A stretch of DNA of 64,000 nt from an uncultured Tenacibaculum sp. (lineage in GTDB: Bacteria > Bacteroidota > Bacteroidia > Flavobacteriales > Flavobacteriaceae): positions 62,001 through 126,000 of the forward strand of contig NZ_CANLTU010000001.1 in assembly GCF_947494125.1 (NCBI RefSeq). Reading direction: 5' to 3'. Shown here piece after piece: positions 1 to 9,292 of this stretch. Position 1 is the stretch's first letter. Every line of letters begins with the position of its first letter. Under the pieces are notes generated by a model. It did no database searches and was not told the origin of the DNA. It saw nothing but the letters and a program-made list of their open reading frames with translations. A program made the position numbers and the translations under genes.

Positions 1-2046
1 CGTAAGGGTATTTTTAACCCGAATATGTTTATGTTTCAAGACATTATGTTCATATTTATGGCAGTAATGATTACTGATATTTTATTATTAGATATCTTTA
101 ATTCACTAGGAATGCCAACATCAACTACCGTATCTATTGTATTTGAATTATTAGGAGCTGCTGTTTGTGTTTCTTTAATTAAGATCTCAGCAAGTGATTC
201 TCAATCTATAGGAGATATTTGGAATTATATCAATCATAAAAAAGCAATTCAAATTATAAACGGAATACTACTCTCCGTTGTGGTTGCTTTTTCTGTTGGT
301 GCTATTGTACAATTTATTTCAAGATTAATTTATTCTTTTAATTTTGAAAAAAGAGCAAACTATATAAATGCATTATTTGGAGGATTTGCTATTACAGCAA
401 TAACTTATTTTATTATTATAAAAGGAATGAAAGGAACTCCTTTTTATAAAGATATTAAGCATTTAATTGAAGGTAATACTGTATTAATTATAGCAGGAAG
501 TTTTGTTGTTTGGAGTTTAATCTCTCAAGCATTAATTAGCTTCTTTAAAATAAATATTTTAAAATTAATTATTGGTGTAGGAACATTTTCTTTAGCTATG
601 GCTTTTTCAGGAAATGACTTAGTAAACTTTGTTGGTGTACCAATTGCCGCATGGAATTCTTATGAAGCATGGTCTATTTCTGGTGTATCACCGGATGCAT
701 TTTCAATGGGAATTTTAGCTAAAAAAGTGCCGTCTAATGTTTATTTACTATTATTAGCTGGTGCAATTATGGTGATAACATTATGGACTTCAAGTAAAGC
801 TCAAAACGTAATTAAAACGGGTATTGATTTATCTCGTCAAGGAGATGGTCATGAAAAATTTCAACCAAACCCTTTATCTAGAATTGTTGTAAGAGCAGCA
901 ATGGGAATTAACATGGGAATTAGTAAAATTGTTCCTGCTAAAACATTGGCTTTTGTAGATTCGAAATTTCAGAAACCTGTTATTGAATTACCAAAAGATA
1001 AAACGTATGAAATGCCTGCTTTTGATTTAGTAAGAGCAGCTGTTAACTTAATTGTTGCAGGTATCTTAATATCAATTGCAACTTCTATGAAACTACCTTT
1101 ATCTACTACTTATGTAACGTTTATGGTAGCCATGGGTACTTCTTTAGCTGATAGAGCTTGGGGACGTGAAAGTGCTGTATATAGAGTAGCTGGTGTAATT
1201 AATGTAGTAGGAGGATGGTTTTTAACTGCCTTAACAGCTTTTGTTGCTGCTGCAATTGTAGCTTACTTAATTAGCTGGAACATGGTTATGATTCCTGTAT
1301 TATTATTAGTTGTAGCGTTATTAATTGGTAGAAATACATTAATTCACAGAAAAAAATCGAAAGAGGTTAAAAAACAAATGCATATTGAAAGAGCTGAATT
1401 AATTACTATTAATGGAGTAATTGAAGAAAGTGCTGATCATATTGCTGAAGTTGCAACTCGTGTTAATAAATTATATACAAACGTTGTTAATGATTTAGCA
1501 AACCACGATTTAAACAAATTACGTAAAACTGATAAACACGTTGGTAAGTTAAATGATGAAATTGATGGTTTAAAAGATGGTGTTTTCTACTTTATTAAAT
1601 CCTTAGATGATACTTCTGTACAAGCAAGTAGATTTTATATTTTAGTGTTAGGTTATTTACAAGATGTTGCACAATCTATTAGTTACATTTCTAGAGCAAG
1701 TTTTAAACATGTTAATAACAACCATAAAAACTTAAAGAAAGGTCAATTAAAAGACTTAAAACACATCGACAATACACTATCTAAATTATTAGATGATATT
1801 AGTAAAACTTTCGAAAATAGAAGCTTCGATAATTTAGAACATATTATTACCGAAAAGAAAGAATTATTAAAAGATGTGGCTACTTCTATTGAAAAACAAG
1901 TTGCTCGTATTAGAACTGATGAAACAAGTCCAAAAAACACTACATTATACTTTAGTGTTTTAATTGAAACACAAGATTTAGTTTCTGGTCTTATGAGTTT
2001 ATTAGAAACATATGAAGAATTTCATATTAGTACTAAAAACATATAA
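1..2046 (+). CDS. Inorganic phosphate transporter, PiT family, with C-terminal PhoU-like domain (5' partial)
   Basis: Low-affinity phosphate permease of the inner membrane. The frame is open from base 1, with no stop before the first internal ATG at 25, so the gene starts upstream of the window. The visible part has the end of the first PiT repeat (GMPTSTTVSIVFELLG), then FSGNDLVNFVG and KLPLSTTYVTFMVAMGTS of the second repeat, with about ten hydrophobic helices. From about residue 455 on, the protein is soluble, helical and charged, like the PhoU-type regulatory tail of large Bacteroidota PiT proteins. The N-terminal GAND signature must lie upstream. It ends at a strong hairpin shared with the convergent thioesterase gene. 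A second, shorter PiT lies at 22901. Family call is firm; ion specificity (Pi or sulfate-like) is inferred. Confidence 0.9.
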   Translation, partial: RKGIFNPNMFMFQDIMFIFMAVMITDILLLDIFNSLGMPTSTTVSIVFELLGAAVCVSLIKISASDSQSIGDIWNYINHKKAIQIINGILLSVVVAFSVGAIVQFISRLIYSFNFEKRANYINALFGGFAITAITYFIIIKGMKGTPFYKDIKHLIEGNTVLIIAGSFVVWSLISQALISFFKINILKLIIGVGTFSLAMAFSGNDLVNFVGVPIAAWNSYEAWSISGVSPDAFSMGILAKKVPSNVYLLLLAGAIMVITLWTSSKAQNVIKTGIDLSRQGDGHEKFQPNPLSRIVVRAAMGINMGISKIVPAKTLAFVDSKFQKPVIELPKDKTYEMPAFDLVRAAVNLIVAGILISIATSMKLPLSTTYVTFMVAMGTSLADRAWGRESAVYRVAGVINVVGGWFLTALTAFVAAAIVAYLISWNMVMIPVLLLVVALLIGRNTLIHRKKSKEVKKQMHIERAELITINGVIEESADHIAEVATRVNKLYTNVVNDLANHDLNKLRKTDKHVGKLNDEIDGLKDGVFYFIKSLDDTSVQASRFYILVLGYLQDVAQSISYISRASFKHVNNNHKNLKKGQLKDLKHIDNTLSKLLDDISKTFENRSFDNLEHIITEKKELLKDVATSIEKQVARIRTDETSPKNTTLYFSVLIETQDLVSGLMSLLETYEEFHISTKNI

Positions 2047-2067
2047 AGATTAACTTTATAAAAATAA

Positions 2068-2096
2068 AAAAACCGAGCTTAAAAGCTCGGTTTTTT
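2068..2096. terminator. Bidirectional rho-independent terminator
   Basis: An 11-bp perfect stem (AAACCGAGCTT / AAGCTCGGTTT) with a 2-base spacer is flanked by A-runs on the left and T-runs on the right. It lies between the convergent PiT and thioesterase genes and can serve both strands. Confidence 0.9.
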
Positions 2097-2106
2097 ATTA
2101 CGCTTA

Positions 2107-2973
2107 TTACTTCTTTATTGCACGCATTAAGCCTTCTTGAGCTACAGATGCAACTAACTTACCTTCTCTTGTATAAATATTACCACAAGCAAAACCACGA
2201 GCTCCAAATGAGTTAGGGCTTTCTATTGAAAACAACATCCAATCGTTAAAATCAAAATCACGGTAAAACCACATTGAATGGTCTAAACTTGCCATTTGAG
2301 TATTTCCAAAATTAGCTACACTAGCATTTGGATTTAAACAAGCAGTTAGAATATTATAATCGGAAATATAGGTTAGTATTTGTTGTTTTAAAGCTAACGA
2401 TAAATCAACAGAACCACCTTTTAACTTAAACCATACATCAACAACCGGAGGCAAATTTTTCATATCAAGAGGATTTGCTATTTCCACAGGTTTAAAATCT
2501 ATTGGACGCTCAATACTTAAAAAAGCTTTTAGTTTTTTAGGCAAGAAGTCTCCAAACTGATCTAACATATCTGTCCAACTAAACAATTCTTCAGGTTGTT
2601 TTATATCTTTTTTAATTGGCATTTGATGCTCATACCCATCTTCTTTTTTATGGAATGAGCATGCCAATATAAAAATGGTTTTGTCTTCTTGATGTGCAGT
2701 TACTCTTCGCGTTGAAAAGCTTCCTCCATCCCTTATTACTTGTACATTGTATGTAATTGGTTTTTCTAAATTACCTGCTTCTAAAAAATAAGAGTGTAAT
2801 GAATGTAAAGTTCGTTGTTCTGAAACAGTTCTATAGGCTGCATTTAATGACTGTGCTAATACTTGTCCTCCAAAAACATTTGGACTTCCTATGTCTTTAC
2901 TTATTCCATTAAAATTATTACCTCCAATATCTTTTAAGGTTAGTATATTTAATAACTCTTGTGTATTTTTCAT
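2107..2973 (-). CDS. tesB: Acyl-CoA thioesterase II (TesB family)
   Basis: Hydrolyses acyl-CoA to free fatty acid and CoA in the cytoplasm. The 288-residue length fits the double-hotdog TesB family. Recognisable features are the N-terminal GQVLAQSLNAA segment (first hotdog helix), SLDHSMWFYRDF with the catalytic Asp, and the C-terminal VASVAQEGLMR with the catalytic Gln. The gene starts 2 bp after the stop of the GNAT gene at 2976, so the two are probably co-transcribed. The link between the two activities is not obvious from sequence. Start ATG at 2973. Confidence 0.92.
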   Translation of the reverse strand: MKNTQELLNILTLKDIGGNNFNGISKDIGSPNVFGGQVLAQSLNAAYRTVSEQRTLHSLHSYFLEAGNLEKPITYNVQVIRDGGSFSTRRVTAHQEDKTIFILACSFHKKEDGYEHQMPIKKDIKQPEELFSWTDMLDQFGDFLPKKLKAFLSIERPIDFKPVEIANPLDMKNLPPVVDVWFKLKGGSVDLSLALKQQILTYISDYNILTACLNPNASVANFGNTQMASLDHSMWFYRDFDFNDWMLFSIESPNSFGARGFACGNIYTREGKLVASVAQEGLMRAIKK

Positions 2974-2975
2974 TA

Positions 2976-4187
2976 TTACAAATTAACTTGCGCTCTTAAT
3001 TCTTTCTTTTTAAATGGTTGCTTTTGTTTAAATTCTGAAGGTTGAATTCGTTTTAAGAATAAACTTAATATACGATTGGGTATGGTATTTTTATGTCTTA
3101 AATAAATAGTTAAATCTTGAGGTTTTGCACCAACTGAACTTTTTATTTCACTTGCTGTTCTACCAAAATTAATTGTATCAACCTTTTTGTCAATTCCTAA
3201 TTGTATATAATCATATAACATTCTTTGGTATACCGCATACTCTCTATTATACTCATAATCTATTCCAACAAAATGTGCATCTAATGACTTTTTATTAAAG
3301 ATTCCTGATAAAAAACCTACCAATTTATCTTCTAACCAATAGGCTTTTAAAAAATAATTTTCTCCTAAATTTTCTTTTAAAGATCTATAGGTTTCTAAAT
3401 TAAAATCCCCCAAATTAAAGCTCGATTTTGCTGAAACTGTTTTATAGAGATTTGTCATTTCTGGCTGTAAATCTTTAAGTCTATCTTCCGTAACATCTTC
3501 AACTTTTAAAGAACAACTTAGCTTTAAGGCTCTTCGCGCTTTAACCCTAAACTTAGTTTTTAATGCTGCTAAATAATCATCTAAAGAATTCCAATTTCCG
3601 TCTAATTCCAAAACCATATTCGGATCTACTTTAAACGAATTATAGCCTTCTTCATGCAACTCGTGCGTAATATATAACGATTCTTTTTCAAAATCTTTAA
3701 GCATAAACGCATCTGCTGAATTCTTCGAGTTAGAATTTGAATAGTTAACTACTGCTTTTGCTATTTGTCGCAAAACTTCCTTTTTATCCTGATCGTTTTT
3801 TATAAAAACACCATGTTCTCCACTTACAAATGTATTTCCACAAGTAAGCACTTTAAAAGGTTTTTCTGGAGATATAATTCTTAATTTTCTCCCCATACAC
3901 TTTACCCAGTCAACTATAGACTGCATATCGTTTTGAACACTATCTAAATAGAAATCTACTATTTGAACATTCGCTAAAGCAACTGCTGCGTTTTTATCAT
4001 CAAATAATACAATATATGCAAAATGTATTTTTGGATTGTTTTGTTCTAAAGCAACTAAGTATTGTGGAGCAAAATATAAATTGTCTGTACATCCTAAATC
4101 TTCCCATACCTCTTTAGATATTTCTTTAATTGAAGAAAAATATTGAGTGTTTGAATTATGCTGTTTACTACAAGATAAAATATTCAC
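2976..4187 (-). CDS. GNAT/FemAB-like N-acetyltransferase domain protein
   Basis: 403 residues, cytoplasmic, no signal peptide. The C-terminal half (about 200-360) looks like a FemAB/BioF2-type GNAT fold: a KFRVKARRAL stretch, then LEDKLVGFLSGIF, then a beta-strand and the helix NREYAVYQRMLYDYIQLGI, ending in the INFGRTASEIKSSVGAKP segment often seen in this group. The acceptor is unknown; relatives act on peptidoglycan precursors, amino acids or fatty acids. It lies directly upstream of the TesB gene in a two-gene unit. Fold assignment is by pattern only, so treat the enzymatic role as provisional. Confidence 0.65.
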   Translation of the reverse strand: MNILSCSKQHNSNTQYFSSIKEISKEVWEDLGCTDNLYFAPQYLVALEQNNPKIHFAYIVLFDDKNAAVALANVQIVDFYLDSVQNDMQSIVDWVKCMGRKLRIISPEKPFKVLTCGNTFVSGEHGVFIKNDQDKKEVLRQIAKAVVNYSNSNSKNSADAFMLKDFEKESLYITHELHEEGYNSFKVDPNMVLELDGNWNSLDDYLAALKTKFRVKARRALKLSCSLKVEDVTEDRLKDLQPEMTNLYKTVSAKSSFNLGDFNLETYRSLKENLGENYFLKAYWLEDKLVGFLSGIFNKKSLDAHFVGIDYEYNREYAVYQRMLYDYIQLGIDKKVDTINFGRTASEIKSSVGAKPQDLTIYLRHKNTIPNRILSLFLKRIQPSEFKQKQPFKKKELRAQVNL

Positions 4188-4238
4188 GTATGCCCCTTTA
4201 ATTTTAGTGTAAAATACTAAAACTTTATTTAATAAACT

Positions 4239-5195
4239 CTATTGCACATTCGTATTCCAAACTGGGATATTAAAAATCTTACTTATTTTAACTACATCAC
4301 TTAAAAGATACTGTTTATCTCCATGATTTAATAAATTAAATCGTTTCCCCTCTTTAGTTACCAAATTTGCTTCATAACAAAAATACCCTCCTGATGAGTT
4401 TCCGGGTATAAATTTTTCAAGTACTTGAAGTGCATATGCATGCTTAAAAGGTATAATTTCTGCTCCAACAACCATCTTTCTTTTTTGGGTATGAAAGTAC
4501 GCTTTAGCTCCTGTGCTAATTAAAAGAAAAACTCCAACCAATATAAATATCCCTCCTGAAGTGAAAAATGTTTTACCTCCTTGCATAAAAGTCATTGCTT
4601 TTTTAGAAAACTCAAAAAATTCAACAAAAGACCATACTGTATAATTTGCTCCTACTAAAAAGAATCCCCAAGCTACAAATTTCATATACGAACTAGAGCT
4701 AATTTTATAACCTTTCCTAGTTTTCTTAAGATGTTCGCTTAAAAAATTACTTCCAGATCCTTCTGTAGCTTCCCATGATATTTGCTGACCAATTACATCT
4801 TGTGCAAAATCACCAAAATTGAAAGTTATTTCTTTATTATTAGGTGATGTTTTTTTTCTCTTAACTAAATAACTAGACCCAAACATTCCTCCAAACATGA
4901 ATATAAAAACAACGAACATTCCTCCTATTTTATAAAATAAATATCGTTGCTTACCAAAACTTAGTTTCTTTACATGCGTTGTAATTTCTAATCGTTTTAT
5001 TTCATTTAAATTCCTTCTTGTAGGTTCTTCTAATTGCTTTAAAGAATCTAACTTTATAATTTGTTCTTGTAACTCTACTTCTTGCTTATTATATGCTTCG
5101 TATTTCTTTTGTAGTTCTGGCATAACAACAAAGAATACGATACCTATTGGAATTAATACAAAAAGCCAAGAGTTATTAAAATTAAACTTTTTCAT
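4239..5195 (-). CDS. Unknown membrane protein with N-terminal coiled coil
   Basis: I do not recognise this 318-residue protein. It begins with a membrane helix (about 10-27), then a charged heptad-like segment (about 30-75), a second glycine-rich membrane helix (about 90-110), and later two more hydrophobic helices (about 170-195 and 210-230). The C-terminal 80 residues are soluble with VVGAEIIPFKHAYALQVLEKF. No catalytic motif is visible. The gene is 51 bp downstream of no obvious partner: the GNAT gene follows on the same strand and a terminator separates it from the lipoprotein gene upstream. Confidence 0.6.
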   Translation of the reverse strand: MKKFNFNNSWLFVLIPIGIVFFVVMPELQKKYEAYNKQEVELQEQIIKLDSLKQLEEPTRRNLNEIKRLEITTHVKKLSFGKQRYLFYKIGGMFVVFIFMFGGMFGSSYLVKRKKTSPNNKEITFNFGDFAQDVIGQQISWEATEGSGSNFLSEHLKKTRKGYKISSSSYMKFVAWGFFLVGANYTVWSFVEFFEFSKKAMTFMQGGKTFFTSGGIFILVGVFLLISTGAKAYFHTQKRKMVVGAEIIPFKHAYALQVLEKFIPGNSSGGYFCYEANLVTKEGKRFNLLNHGDKQYLLSDVVKISKIFNIPVWNTNVQ

Positions 5196-5212
5196 AGTTA
5201 TTTATTGAGAAT

Positions 5213-5246
5213 AAAAAAGCCATTACAAACAGTAATGACTTTTTTT
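5213..5246 (-). terminator. Rho-independent terminator of the small lipoprotein gene
   Basis: On the minus strand AGTCATTAC and GTAATGGCT pair (one G-U) around a 5-base loop and are followed by a T-run. It sits just after the stop of the gene at 5263. Confidence 0.8.
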
Positions 5247-5262
5247 AATATTGGTTATTTTT

Positions 5263-5697
5263 TTATTGACAAAATGGAACTGTAAAAGTACCTTCTACTG
5301 TATTATTTGTATTTGAATTTGCTCTAACTTTTAATGTAAGCTCGTTATTTGCAAAACTTACCATTTCCACAGTTCCGTTTAAGAAATTTAATGGTGTTTC
5401 TCCTTTCTTTGAAAAAACAATATTTTTTTTGAAAACACCTAATTCTATCTCTATATCGGTTGAGATTTCTAATTCATAATCAGAAATATTAGAATCACAA
5501 GCTGCAACTAGGTTAGTAATATGAACTGAAAGACTATTTATTCCAGATTTAAAGGCTTTACCCCCTTTTGCTGTAAAACTAGCTCCAAACACTTTTCCTT
5601 GTAAAGGTGTATTGGGTAAATTGTCTGAATTACTATCAGAACACGCTACAAAAGCGAACATAGCCATGGCTACAATAAGTTTAATTCCGTTTTTCAT
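5263..5697 (-). CDS. Small secreted lipoprotein, unknown function
   Basis: 144 residues. The start has a short signal peptide ending in a lipobox (AMFAFVACSDSN), so Cys19 or so is probably lipidated. An acidic and Ser/Asn-rich linker (SDSNSDN) follows, which resembles the export signal for surface lipoproteins in Bacteroidota (inference). The rest is beta-rich with many Asn/Thr and ends in Cys-Gln; two further Cys may form a disulfide. No family recognised. It has its own terminator and sits behind the leuS terminator, so it is probably monocistronic. Confidence 0.7.
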   Translation of the reverse strand: MKNGIKLIVAMAMFAFVACSDSNSDNLPNTPLQGKVFGASFTAKGGKAFKSGINSLSVHITNLVAACDSNISDYELEISTDIEIELGVFKKNIVFSKKGETPLNFLNGTVEMVSFANNELTLKVRANSNTNNTVEGTFTVPFCQ

Positions 5698-5737
5698 TTT
5701 TAATTTTTGAATATTTCCGTGAAAGTACTTAAAAAAT

Positions 5738-5771
5738 AAAAAACCACAAACAAAAAATGTTTGTGGTTTTT
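5738..5771 (-). terminator. Rho-independent terminator of leuS
   Basis: A 13-bp perfect stem (AAAACCACAAACA / TGTTTGTGGTTTT) with a 5-base loop follows leuS on the minus strand and continues into T-rich sequence. A TTTG within it lies 19 bases before a TACTTTCA box, so it may double as the -33 element of the lipoprotein promoter. Confidence 0.88.
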
Positions 5772-5792
5772 CATGTATTTATTTAGGTTTTA

Positions 5793-8700
5793 TTAACCTA
5801 CGATATTTATAATTTTTCCTGGTACTACAATTACTTTTTTAGGAGTTCTTCCTTGTAATTGTGCTTCTGTACGCTCATCTTCCATTACTGCTTTTTCAAT
5901 TTCTTCTTTACTTAAATCTAATGGTAATTCTAAAGTAAAACGCATTTTACCATTAAATGAAATTGGATAGTTTTTAGCACTCTCTACTAAATGTGATGCT
6001 TCAAACTTTGGAAATGCTACAGTTGAAATAGATTCAGTATGTCCTAACTTACTCCACAACTCTTCTGCTATATGAGGTGCATACGGTGAAATCAAAGCTA
6101 ATAATGGTTCTAAAATAGCACGTTTATTACATTTCTGTGCTGTTAATTCGTTTACAGCAATCATAAAAGTAGAAACAGAAGTATTAAAAGAGAAATTCTC
6201 AATATCTTCTTCTACTTTTTTAATCGTTTTATGTAATGTTTTTAATTCGTCTTTTGTTGGCTCAGCATCAGAAACGTTAACACCGTTTTCTCCAACATAT
6301 AATTTCCATAATTTCTTCAGGAAAGAATACACTCCTGAAATTCCTGATGTTTTCCAAGGCTTCGTTTGCTCTAAAGGCCCTAAGAACATTTCGAATAAAC
6401 GTAATGCATCTGCTCCAAATTCTTCACATATATCATCTGGATTAACAACATTATACCAACGTTTTGACATTTTTTCTACCTCACGATGACATGAAAACTC
6501 ATTATCTCTTCCAAAAACAAATTCAGCATTTTTAAAATCATCCCTCCAAGACTTCAACTTATCTATATTAACAACAGTATCTCCCTCTAGTGTAGCTACA
6601 TCAATATGAATTGGTCTAAAAGACAATGTTTTTTCGTTTTCTATATTAAGACCTGCTTCTTTTAATTTTTTTAATTTTCTAGCATCTAACTTAGCATCTA
6701 CACTAGTAATTACATTTGGCCCTTGAAAATAATCTGAAGAAATATAAACATTATGTTTTTTTCCGTCAAACAACGCTTCATAAATTAAAGCAGAAGTTCC
6801 TAAGATCATTCCTTGGTTAATTAGTTTTTTTGCAAACTCATCAACTGGTAATACTCCTTTATCAAATAAGAATTTTTGCCAAAAACGTGCATATAGTAAA
6901 TGTCCTGTTGCATGCTCAGACCCACCAATATATAAATCTACTTCTTTCCAATAATCAACCGCTTCTTTACTTACAAATTCTCCTTCATTCGTAGAATCCA
7001 TATAACGGTTAAAATACCATGAGCTTCCTGCCCATCCTGGCATTGTATTTAGCTCTAATGCAAAAATAGTTTTGTTATCTATTAAATCATTGCTAACTAC
7101 CTCAGCAGTTTCAGCATTCCAGGCCCAAACCTCAGCATTTCCTAATGGCGGTTTTCCGTCTTCTGTTGGTAAATATTTTTCTACCTCAGGTAATACTATT
7201 GGTAAATGTTTTGCTTCAATCATTTGAGGCATTCCATTTTTATAGTATACTGGGAATGGTTCTCCCCAATAACGCTGACGGCTAAATACCGCATCTCTTA
7301 AACGATAATTTATTTTTCCGAAACCAATACCGCGCTTCTCTAATTCATAGATTACGGTTTTCATTCCTTTCTTATAATTTAAACCGTCTAAGAAATCAGA
7401 ATTTGCTAGTTTAATTCCGTCTTTAGCATCGTTTGCTTTTTCAGAAATATCAACATCAGCAAAAATATTTGGAATTTCTAACCCGAAGTTTTTAGCAAAA
7501 TCATAATCACGTTGATCTCCACAAGGAACTGCCATAACTGCTCCTGTTCCATAGCTTGCTAATACATAGTCTCCAATCCAAATTGGCACTTGTTTACCCG
7601 TAAATGGATGTAAAGCATAGGCTCCTGTAAATACTCCTGAAATAGTTTTTACATCTGCCATACGATCACGCTCAGAACGTTTTGCTGTTGCTTTCACATA
7701 AGCCTCTACTGCAGCACGTTGGTCGTTTGTAGTGATTTTTGCTACCAATTCGTGTTCTGGAGCTAGTGTCATAAAACTTACTCCATAAATTGTATCAGGA
7801 CGTGTTGTAAACACATCTATTTTATAGTCATTCTCTATAAACCTCTCTGATACCTCAACAACCGTTTTTTCAGCAGGTTTTGCAAACTGTATTGTATTAT
7901 TAATTTTAGAGATTACCCCTAAAACATTTTCTAACACCTCTTCATTTGTAAAGCGAACTACATTGAAACCTTCACTCGTAAAATAAGAAGTTCGTGCAGC
8001 TTCATCTTCTTTACCTGAAAACTCAACTATTAAATTTTTGGCTAGGCATACATAATCTACTAAAAATGTACCTATCGTATATTTTTTTCTAAATTTTGCT
8101 GCTCCTTTTTTATTTTTTAATTCATTCCAAAGTACTTCTTCTGCCTTTGAAAGATTTAAACGCATTTCTTTTAATGCTTCTAATTCTTTAAATGATAATT
8201 TTACGTTTCCATCAGGTGCTTCTAGAGCATCTACTTTAAAAGTTACCATGGCTCCTTGACTTCTTCCAATCCAATTCGTTTGAGAATCTTTTAATGGTTG
8301 CGGCCAATCTATATTTTGTAATCCATCTAATAAACGCTGTGCATACGCAGAAATACGCATTGACCATTGTGTCATTTTTTTACGCATGACTGGATGTCCT
8401 CCTCGTTCTGAAACACCATTTACTATTTCATCATTTGCAAGTACAGTTCCTAGGGCTGGACACCAGTTTACTTCTGTATCTGATAAAAATGTTAAACGGT
8501 ACTGCAATACAATTTCTTGTTGTTTTTCTGATGAAAAACTTCTCCATTCTTCTGCTGAAAAAACTGTAATATCTTCATCTGAAACTGCATTGACATTTGC
8601 ATTTCCTTCTGCTTCAAATTTTGATATTAAAGTTGAAACATCTTCTGCCTTGTCTGTATCTTTATTATACCAAGAATTAAATAATTGAATAAAAATCCAT

Positions 8701-9107
8701 TGTGTCCACTTATAATATTCTGGACTAGATGTTCTAACTTCACGAGACCAATCGAAAGAAAATCCAATATTATCTAATTGACGACGGTAGGTTTTTATAT
8801 TAGTCTCTGTAGTTATTGCTGGATGTTGTCCTGTTTGAATTGCATATTGTTCTGCTGGTAATCCAAAAGAGTCATATCCTTGCGGATGCAATACATTAAA
8901 TCCTTTATGACGCTTATAACGTGCATATATATCACTAGCAATATATCCTAATGGATGTCCTACGTGTAGTCCTGCTCCAGATGGATAAGGAAACATATCT
9001 AAAACATAGTATTTAGGTTTGTCCGATTCATTACTGGCCTTAAATGTTTGGTTCTCTGCCCAAAACTGTTGCCATCTCTTTTCTATTTCTTGGTGATTAT
9101 ATTGCAT
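5793..9107 (-). CDS. leuS: Leucyl-tRNA synthetase with a DUF559 (Vsr-like) domain inserted at the editing-domain border
   Basis: Charges tRNA-Leu with leucine. 1104 residues from the ATG at 9107, clearly longer than the usual 860-960. Class I motifs are present: PYPSGAGLHVGHPLG (about 41-54, HIGH motif), the CP1 editing domain with TTRPDTIYG (about 434-442), and KMSKR at 879-883 in place of the usual KMSKS. Residues about 293-427 are extra compared with the usual LeuRS, in which VTFKV passes almost directly into IDVFTTRPDT. The extra piece carries the DUF559 signature (ALKEMRLNLSKAEEVLWNEL ... VDYVCL ... VRFTNEEVLENV). I chose the start at 9107, not 9131, because a TAAATTTG promoter box overlaps 9131 and homologues begin MQYNHQEIE. 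The reading frame is intact throughout. Confidence 0.95.
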   Translation of the reverse strand: MQYNHQEIEKRWQQFWAENQTFKASNESDKPKYYVLDMFPYPSGAGLHVGHPLGYIASDIYARYKRHKGFNVLHPQGYDSFGLPAEQYAIQTGQHPAITTETNIKTYRRQLDNIGFSFDWSREVRTSSPEYYKWTQWIFIQLFNSWYNKDTDKAEDVSTLISKFEAEGNANVNAVSDEDITVFSAEEWRSFSSEKQQEIVLQYRLTFLSDTEVNWCPALGTVLANDEIVNGVSERGGHPVMRKKMTQWSMRISAYAQRLLDGLQNIDWPQPLKDSQTNWIGRSQGAMVTFKVDALEAPDGNVKLSFKELEALKEMRLNLSKAEEVLWNELKNKKGAAKFRKKYTIGTFLVDYVCLAKNLIVEFSGKEDEAARTSYFTSEGFNVVRFTNEEVLENVLGVISKINNTIQFAKPAEKTVVEVSERFIENDYKIDVFTTRPDTIYGVSFMTLAPEHELVAKITTNDQRAAVEAYVKATAKRSERDRMADVKTISGVFTGAYALHPFTGKQVPIWIGDYVLASYGTGAVMAVPCGDQRDYDFAKNFGLEIPNIFADVDISEKANDAKDGIKLANSDFLDGLNYKKGMKTVIYELEKRGIGFGKINYRLRDAVFSRQRYWGEPFPVYYKNGMPQMIEAKHLPIVLPEVEKYLPTEDGKPPLGNAEVWAWNAETAEVVSNDLIDNKTIFALELNTMPGWAGSSWYFNRYMDSTNEGEFVSKEAVDYWKEVDLYIGGSEHATGHLLYARFWQKFLFDKGVLPVDEFAKKLINQGMILGTSALIYEALFDGKKHNVYISSDYFQGPNVITSVDAKLDARKLKKLKEAGLNIENEKTLSFRPIHIDVATLEGDTVVNIDKLKSWRDDFKNAEFVFGRDNEFSCHREVEKMSKRWYNVVNPDDICEEFGADALRLFEMFLGPLEQTKPWKTSGISGVYSFLKKLWKLYVGENGVNVSDAEPTKDELKTLHKTIKKVEEDIENFSFNTSVSTFMIAVNELTAQKCNKRAILEPLLALISPYAPHIAEELWSKLGHTESISTVAFPKFEASHLVESAKNYPISFNGKMRFTLELPLDLSKEEIEKAVMEDERTEAQLQGRTPKKVIVVPGKIINIVG
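7827..8231 (-). other. In-frame DUF559/Vsr-like endonuclease-fold insertion inside leuS
   Basis: Segment encoding LeuRS residues about 293-427; the DUF559 core is about 308-406. In free-standing DUF559 proteins the core reads roughly KLRREQT-AE--LW--LR, then FIVDFYC, then IEIDG-xH and VIRF-N-EV. Here the order is conserved, but the acidic motif reads VEFSG (Asp replaced by Ser), and the His-containing stretch that normally follows is shortened to KEDEAARTSYF. I therefore infer a catalytically weakened or dead nuclease fold. There are no intein splice motifs (no N-terminal Cys/Ser block or C-terminal HN), so it should remain in the mature enzyme. Confidence 0.8.
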
Positions 9108-9129
9108 TGTCTCTCTTTTAAGAAGCTGC

Positions 9130-9137
9130 AAATTTAC
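9130..9137 (-). promoter_or_regulatory. -7 promoter box of leuS
   Basis: TAAATTTG on the minus strand matches the Bacteroidota TAnnTTTG consensus. It predicts transcription starting about 17 bases before the ATG at 9107. The -33 TTG is not clear. Confidence 0.6.
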
Positions 9138-9292
9138 GGTTATTGTTTGGAAGATTAAAGTAAAAAAATTGCTTAAACCATTATAGTGAAATACTATAAA
9201 ATGAACAAAAATTGCACTCTTGTTAATCTTTGATTGGAAATAGTTTATTTTAAATAAATGAATGTTCTTTGCAACTTATTAAATTCATTATT

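Noticed and set aside
7827..8231. Insertion in leuS as an intein
   Set aside because: No splice-junction residues or intein blocks flank it; the domain is continuous with LeuRS and has only DUF559-like motifs.
8386..8688. Plus-strand frame within leuS
   Set aside because: It is antisense to strongly conserved LeuRS coding sequence and shows no protein-family pattern or promoter.
9108..9131. Longer start for leuS
   Set aside because: A TAAATTTG -7 box overlaps it, and family members begin at the ATG at 9107.
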